NCBI GenBank assembly: GCA_945643635.1
Contig: CALZFC010000035.1
Location: 1,623,501-1,687,500, forward strand
Direction: 5' to 3'
From: Allodiplogaster sudhausi
Taxonomy: Eukaryota; Nematoda; Chromadorea; Rhabditida; Diplogasteridae
Length of the DNA: 64,000 nt
Shown one piece after another: positions 58,729 to 64,000 of this stretch. The notes under the pieces were generated by a model that was given only the letters and a program-made list of their open reading frames with translations, made no database searches and was not told the DNA's origin. Both the position numbers and the translations under genes were made by a program. The first letter of the stretch is position 1. Each line of letters begins with the position of its first letter.

Positions 58729-60022
58729 TTTTTCTTTTTGTACTTTTGAACCAGCCATCCCTTCGGCATATCAAAGGAACAGAAGTATCCGTCTTTTCTT
58801 TCTCTTGTATTCTTTTTTATTTACTTTTGTAATTTTTATCGCATTCAGTTTCCCTAGTGCTTAATCTTAATTATATCCGCATCTTACATAAGAAGCCTCC
58901 TCTCAGGGTCTCCATGCTAAATTCCAAATACCCAAGATCAAAAATATTACTTTAACAGATCAGAGCGAGATTAATTAGATTTTATTAATTTTTTTGGAAA
59001 AAAATACTATATGATGACATACATTTTTTGTTTGCTACATTTGTAATAGCGTTTCCTACGATAGATCATTATTGTCTAAAGCAATCTCACACAAAATTGT
59101 GTTCTCTTTTTACCATTTCATAACCTCACCTCAAAAGCACTTACAACATTTGAATATTGGCGAATTGTTTTGTCGCTGTCTTTCCTTCTCGTTGAACTGC
59201 TTTCTTGTTTTCTTAAGGACCGTAGTCTTTCCCCACTTGGTTTCATGTCAGCAACATTTATCATGTTCTTTCTGCGTTATTGGCGTTCCCACTGTTCTTT
59301 CGCTCTCTTCTCCATCTTTCACTGCCTGCATTATCTTCTCTCGTACTCTCTATCTTTTGCACACTGCCTATCATGTTCTCCACACACTCTCTCTCTATCT
59401 CATTTTGTCGTACTGCCTCTAATTTGCAAATTGTGCCCTCGTTCTCTCTATTCCTCACTGTCACAGACAACGCAACTTTTTGTCGTCTCTAAATTGATTA
59501 CTTTTTTCTTATTGTAATGAGAGATATCGAGAGAAAAAAAGCATTCTATCATGAGATGTTACATCCATACATTGCTAAAAGGAATACTTTATTTTAGATT
59601 TATGAGTTATGAACAATCATTTTAAGTCATTGAAACGAGTGCGCTAAGTTGCACTATTGAAATGTACTTACAAAGCTTACAAAATAGCACAAGGCACAAT
59701 AATATACATATTATCATCTTCAAGCTTAAAAAGATTACGGGGTAGAATGTTGCTGCACCCGTCTAATCGAAAGCCAGACTCATGGCAGGCACTGATAAGT
59801 TCAGTGGGCACAATTATGGATAATTTTCTTTCAAGCTGCGAAAGGCTTGGAGGGAAAACGTGAGCAATTCTCAGATCAATCGCATGCAAAAGTGAGCAAA
59901 AAAATCATGCTGAAGGTGTAAGAACAATATTCTATAACTATTGCTAACTCATTGAAAAATTTATTTAGAACTTTAAAAATAATTTGATAGTAAAACAACA
60001 AAAAAATAAATAAGCAGAAGTT
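58729..60022. other. Convergent intergenic spacer
   Basis: This lies between the 3' ends of the KDM6 and GT31 genes. It is AT-rich with a CT-rich section (59160-59470). No coding signal beyond chance is seen. Confidence 0.45.
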
Positions 60023-63000
60023 TTATGCCTTCTTCTTCTTATTCTTCTTTGGCGGTGAAACTTTCGCCTCTTTCTTTTCCTCTTTCGTTTCCTCTTTCTT
60101 TTCCTCTTTCTTTTCTTCTTTCTTTTCCTCTTTCTTTTCCTCTTTCGTTTCCTCTTTCTTTTCTTCTTTCTTTTCTTCTTTCTTTTCCTCTTTCTTTTCC
60201 GCTGGCGGCGTCTCCTTTGCGACAGATTTCGTCTCGGCCGGTTTATTATTGCTTGCCGGACATTCGCCGGACATCTTCTCCCATGCCCTCCTGATGGACA
60301 TTGTCGTCTAAATCGTTCGAAAAGAATAGAAAAGACTGGATAAGTAGTCAAATTCATATTTATGTGTAATTGTATATTTAAAAATTATTTTATTAAATTG
60401 AATTCAAACAAAAAAAATTAAATACATCCTTCAGATCATCGACACAAGCAAATGTCATGAATAAAAATACACGAACCTTGAAACCGTGCTTTGACATTAG
60501 TGCCCTTCGTCCAATCGCATTCTTAGGGCACGTCGAGTAAAACTGCAATTGACGATCTTTTCAAGAGTGATCTCACTCACTTTTAGAGTTGTTCAAGATT
60601 AGAAAAAAAAAGTTTTTTTTTTCAAGTAAAGTGAAGTACTTTTTTGTATGACCAAAGTGCACTATACTATTTTTTAGATCTATATAAAAGAGCAGATTAT
60701 ACCTTCGTATTCGCGTGGAACATGCTCGGGAGGCTGACACGCCGCACGCCGGCCCTCTGTGCTATCATTCCGGTTATCAGTACGTCTTCAACCTGATGAT
60801 AGTGAGAAATAAAGGCAAATAAATAAGAAGAGACTATTAACGATAAAAAAATAATCTTTATTTATTTTTTTTATATTTTTTATTTCATGTATGTTCACGC
60901 TTTAAAGAAGAAGAAGATAGGAAAATTCTATGAGTGATCAAAAAAAGAAAATATGAACAAACGTGAACGAGCGAGAAGTTGCTTGTACTGTGCAGCAGTT
61001 TGCTTGCTGCGCGCGTCGTAAGCACGTAGGAAGAGCCCGAGCAGAAAGGTGGATACAGAGTGCCATTGTATTGAGCGTATGATATATACCTTAAGTAGGT
61101 TCTTCCCTTAAAGTTCCGCATCTCTCTCAATTCCTTCTCTCTATCTCGCCCTTTCTCTATCGCTCTCTTGTTGTTTCCGCTCTCACTCTTTGAATTGTCA
61201 TTAGAAATTCTTAATTCTTTTCCTTCTCCTTTATTATCATTATAAAGGAAGTTTCACGCATTATTCGAAGAAAACAGCGAAAATGAGCATACCACTGATG
61301 CTTTGGATCTCGGAATGGTCGCGTACTTCTCCAAACGGTGCAGTAGATTGCCAAGTGGTGCGGTAGGAAGGTATGACCGATAAGCGAGAAAAATCGGTCA
61401 ATGTTGAAGACGACGTCCTGCAAAAAGGAATTCCTCGTCTGTTAAGAAAAAGCATTCGACTTCTGCTAATTATAAGTTGAGAAATTATGCGGCAATCTTA
61501 AATTAAACTTCTTGAAAAAAGAAGAAAAGGAAGAAGAAAAAGAAAAAAATATTACCTCGTCAACTTTGTGCACAAATTGAGAAGGACAAATTACGGTGCT
61601 AATATGCATGATCGAGAAGACCTTAAGTAATCAAACTTCCTGAATGGTTTTTTTTGTTTTTATGTTTATATACCTAAACTTATGCTCATACTTAACTATA
61701 TAAGTATTTGTTTATATTTACTAGGAAATATTATATCGCGTTACAAAAAAAGTAAGCCATTTACATATTTACATACATATATGTACATATATGCTTCCTT
61801 CTAATTAGAAAAAAATATCTCGCGCCAAACCTTATAAACAAGATTCTTGTAGTTATCCTCCGCATCAATGCCAATGATATCATCGTGAGTGTCTGCTTCT
61901 TTTTGGAATGAATCGGCCTTTGCGCTTCCAATAAGGAAGAATAAACGGGCGTCGCCTCTCTAAGAACAAAAAAAAATATTTGGTTTTTTTTAATTTGCGT
62001 TATTGGCTAGCAAGTAAAAACACAAAAAGAATGAATACATTGTATAAATACTGAATACTTTATGGATATTTGTATAGGTACATATGTTTCGTGCTCCATA
62101 CCTCAATAGCTTTCGAATTCTTTGCACTTCCCCACGACTCACGAATGGCATTTCGAATCTGCAATTCATGATGTGGAACGTTTTGCTTGTGTTGCAATGT
62201 TTATCAGCATTACGATGCAAATCTCTTTCTTCCGGTGCCCTTTTCAGTTTCCATGTTCCTATTTCTTTGATTGAAAAGAGAGAGAGAGGCTGCTCTGATT
62301 TGCTCTGATTACGCAAATGTCGCGTGTTCAGCGAGGAATTATGTCTGGACAGCGAGTGTATGTATGTTCATACAATGGAGGAGCGTCAATACATACCTTT
62401 TCCCTTCCGGGCGAAGAGAGAACTAGTACGAGCAGCTTTGGCCCGCCGCCATTTCCGTCGCCAACGCCACCGCCGCAGACCTTGTCGAGCTGCTTGGGCA
62501 AACGCACACAATTGATCGTCAGATTCGCGTCACGAAACGGAAGAAAGAAGGAAGTGCTGTTCTGAACGGAATGTCAGTATGTTTGTTTGTACTATTTATG
62601 AAATGTTTATTAATGCATTATTACCATTTACATATTCATTTTGGTTTTAATCGAAATGTGTATCATGAAATTTGTAGTATATAGGAGAAAAGAGCAAAAA
62701 CGACAAACTTTGTTTTTGGAAAGACATTCTGAAGCTTACTATTGTAAGCAAAAAAAAAAGAAGTCAACAAACCCCTAGTGGCGGTTCTGTTGTCAGAAGC
62801 TCTAATTCGGTGTCGGCGTCCGGCTCATTTCGCGCCTCGAGCACAGAACGCTGCGACATGTCCGGCACGGAGAGCAGCAGCGGACTCGCGCGAGCAGACT
62901 CGCCGCGATTCATGAGCCATTGGCATATTAACGTGTCTAAACACAAAAAAAATCTTTTAAAAATATTAAGGTATGAATAAAAATAAATGTATAAGATGGA

Positions 63001-63144
63001 ATGAATACGACAATAAATATCAACGAATAAATAAATAAATAAATAAATAAGCTAGCATGCACAAGTAAGTGCAAGTTTTGAAAACTGACAAAGGCACAGG
63101 AAGAGGATGACGACGCAGATTGTTGCGCGTGTCTTGCGCCGCAT
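60023..63144 (-). CDS. GT31 family beta-1,3-glycosyltransferase with Lys/Glu-rich tail, 440 aa, 11 exons
   Basis: Exons (minus strand): 63144-63090, 62936-62773, 62561-62397, 62158-62102, 61959-61831, 61621-61556, 61417-61293, 61089-60969, 60792-60703, 60542-60477, 60307-60023; all phases join. The N-terminus is a type II anchor: basic MRRKTR then a hydrophobic ICVVILFLCLC. The luminal domain shows the GT31 order: LLVLVLSSPGRE, then IRNAIRESWG, RLFFLIGSA, FVHKVDEDVV (the DxD-type site, D211-E-D213), YPPFCSGSSYVL, and EDVLITG (E296-D-V298). Such enzymes sit in the Golgi and add galactose or N-acetylglucosamine in beta-1,3 linkage; acceptor unknown. The last exon adds about 94 residues: a short helix, then KKEEKKEE-type repeats, ending NKKKKA. 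That tail is unusual for the family. The tail is in frame with a catalytic domain joined by ordinary splice sites. Confidence 0.85.
60060..60203 (-). repeat. In-frame 12-bp coding repeats (KKEE / TKEE)
   Basis: Tandem copies of a 12-bp unit (minus strand gaaaagaaagag with variations) encode KKEE with two TKEE units. All changes keep the frame. Confidence 0.85.
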
Positions 63145-64000
63145 AGGAGAAGCTTCGTTGAGGGAGAGAGAGGGAGAGAGAGAGAGAGGGAGATAGTGCA
63201 CGGAATGGAGAGCGTCAGAAGAGCAGAAGAACAAAGTAGGGAAGCCCAATCGTCATATGGTTCTTATGCTCCAGACGCGGAAAGACCGTCTTGAGAGAAG
63301 GGCAGGCCAAGCTGAAGCTGAAAAGACCACTCTCAAACACAGTGCTTCAGCGATTCGGAAACAACCCACGAGTCAGATCCGTGAAATGGCAAAACGGCGC
63401 ATTTCTTCTCTGTATCACATATATGAATGGCAATGAATCTCTGTATCAGATGAAAGTGATACAAAGAACGCAAATAGTAAGAACGCGAATAAGACTTCAC
63501 AAAGGGGCAAACATTTGTTACCGCTCGAACATTTGTGTTATCAGTGAACGGGTACACTTGTCAATGCATCGGACGGAATACGGAGAGTCGGACAATATGG
63601 AGAGAGAGAAAAAAGAATGAGCAAGAGAGAGGGTTAGAGAGAGAGAGAGAGAGTCGGGAATGGAATGGAAAGAGTAGAAAACGTGGATATAAGTTAGATA
63701 AACGGGAGACTGAGAGGGTGAGAGAGAGCAGGGAAATGGGAGAAACAAAGCATTTGCATAGTGATTCCAGTGAATTTGCACTGTCACTGATGTAGATACA
63801 TACATCTAGACGAATCGAATGACATAATAATGCTTGATTGAGTCATAATTTTTCAGTTTTGTTTTGCCGTTCGGAAACGCCATTCTTATGATTCCTTTCA
63901 CTGGTAACCAGAGAAAAAAAAGGAAAAAAAATTTCTGTTAGGCAATGTGCGCATCATTACTTTGCATCTCAATGGAAGCGAAATTTTCAATTTTGCAACA
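63145..64000. other. Upstream region of the GT31 gene
   Basis: It contains a GA tract (63160-63190), another at 63600-63660, and AT-rich DNA to the window end. A 109-codon plus-strand frame (63291-63620) has no motif or splice context and is not called. The GT31 promoter presumably lies here. Confidence 0.4.

Noticed and set aside
63291..63620. 109-codon plus-strand frame near the window end
   Set aside because: No neighbouring exon, no motif, ends in a GA tract; insufficient support.
1..64000. Prokaryotic features, CRISPR arrays, phage genes or a biosynthetic cluster
   Set aside because: Gene structure is eukaryotic throughout, with many introns. No spaced direct-repeat array, operon or ribosome binding site pattern was seen.

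Overview
The window looks like nuclear DNA from a nematode, probably a chromadorean. The genes are split into many short exons by small GT-AG (occasionally GC-AG) introns with weak polypyrimidine tracts. One gene resembles nematode Srg/Srv-type chemoreceptors, and others resemble nematode eggshell chitin-binding proteins. Introns and intergenic DNA are saturated with (GA)n/(CT)n tracts, which create long spurious Ser/Leu or Arg/Glu ORFs. No prokaryotic features, CRISPR arrays or convincing functional RNA genes were seen. All exon models below were built by eye from reading frames, splice signals and intron phase.

Layout. 1-125: tail of a plus-strand gene. 756-4500 (-): an 11-exon seven-transmembrane receptor. 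5677-8370 (-): a coiled-coil protein. 9097-9517 (-): a small two-exon gene. 12182-18075 (+): a 13-exon gene I do not recognise. 18477-22182 (-): a nematode chemoreceptor-like gene with two splicing defects. 23823-48682 (+): a 25-kb tandem array of chitin-binding (CBM14/peritrophin-A) genes. 51809-58728 (+): a KDM6 (UTX/JMJD3) H3K27 demethylase homologue. 60023-63144 (-): a GT31 glycosyltransferase with a long Lys/Glu C-terminal tail, convergent with the KDM6 gene.

The array is the most interesting part. Two long paralogues bracket it: A (six CBM14 domains, 511 aa) and F (seven domains, 683 aa). They share exon order, intron phases and often exact exon lengths. Between them lie short one-domain copies: B (interrupted by an insertion), C (pseudogene), D (frameshifted fragment) and E (apparently intact). 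Two small secreted-protein genes, or remains of genes, sit among them. Five copies of a roughly 250-550 bp upstream sequence recur in the array, and three different inverted-repeat elements have landed in it: a foldback element with tRNA-like sequences, a 1.55-kb element made of GAATGT-type palindromes, and a 427-bp MITE. The array reads as a birth-and-death cluster of secreted chitin-binding proteins. By analogy with Caenorhabditis CBD-1/CPG proteins an eggshell or extracellular-matrix role is plausible, but that is inference.
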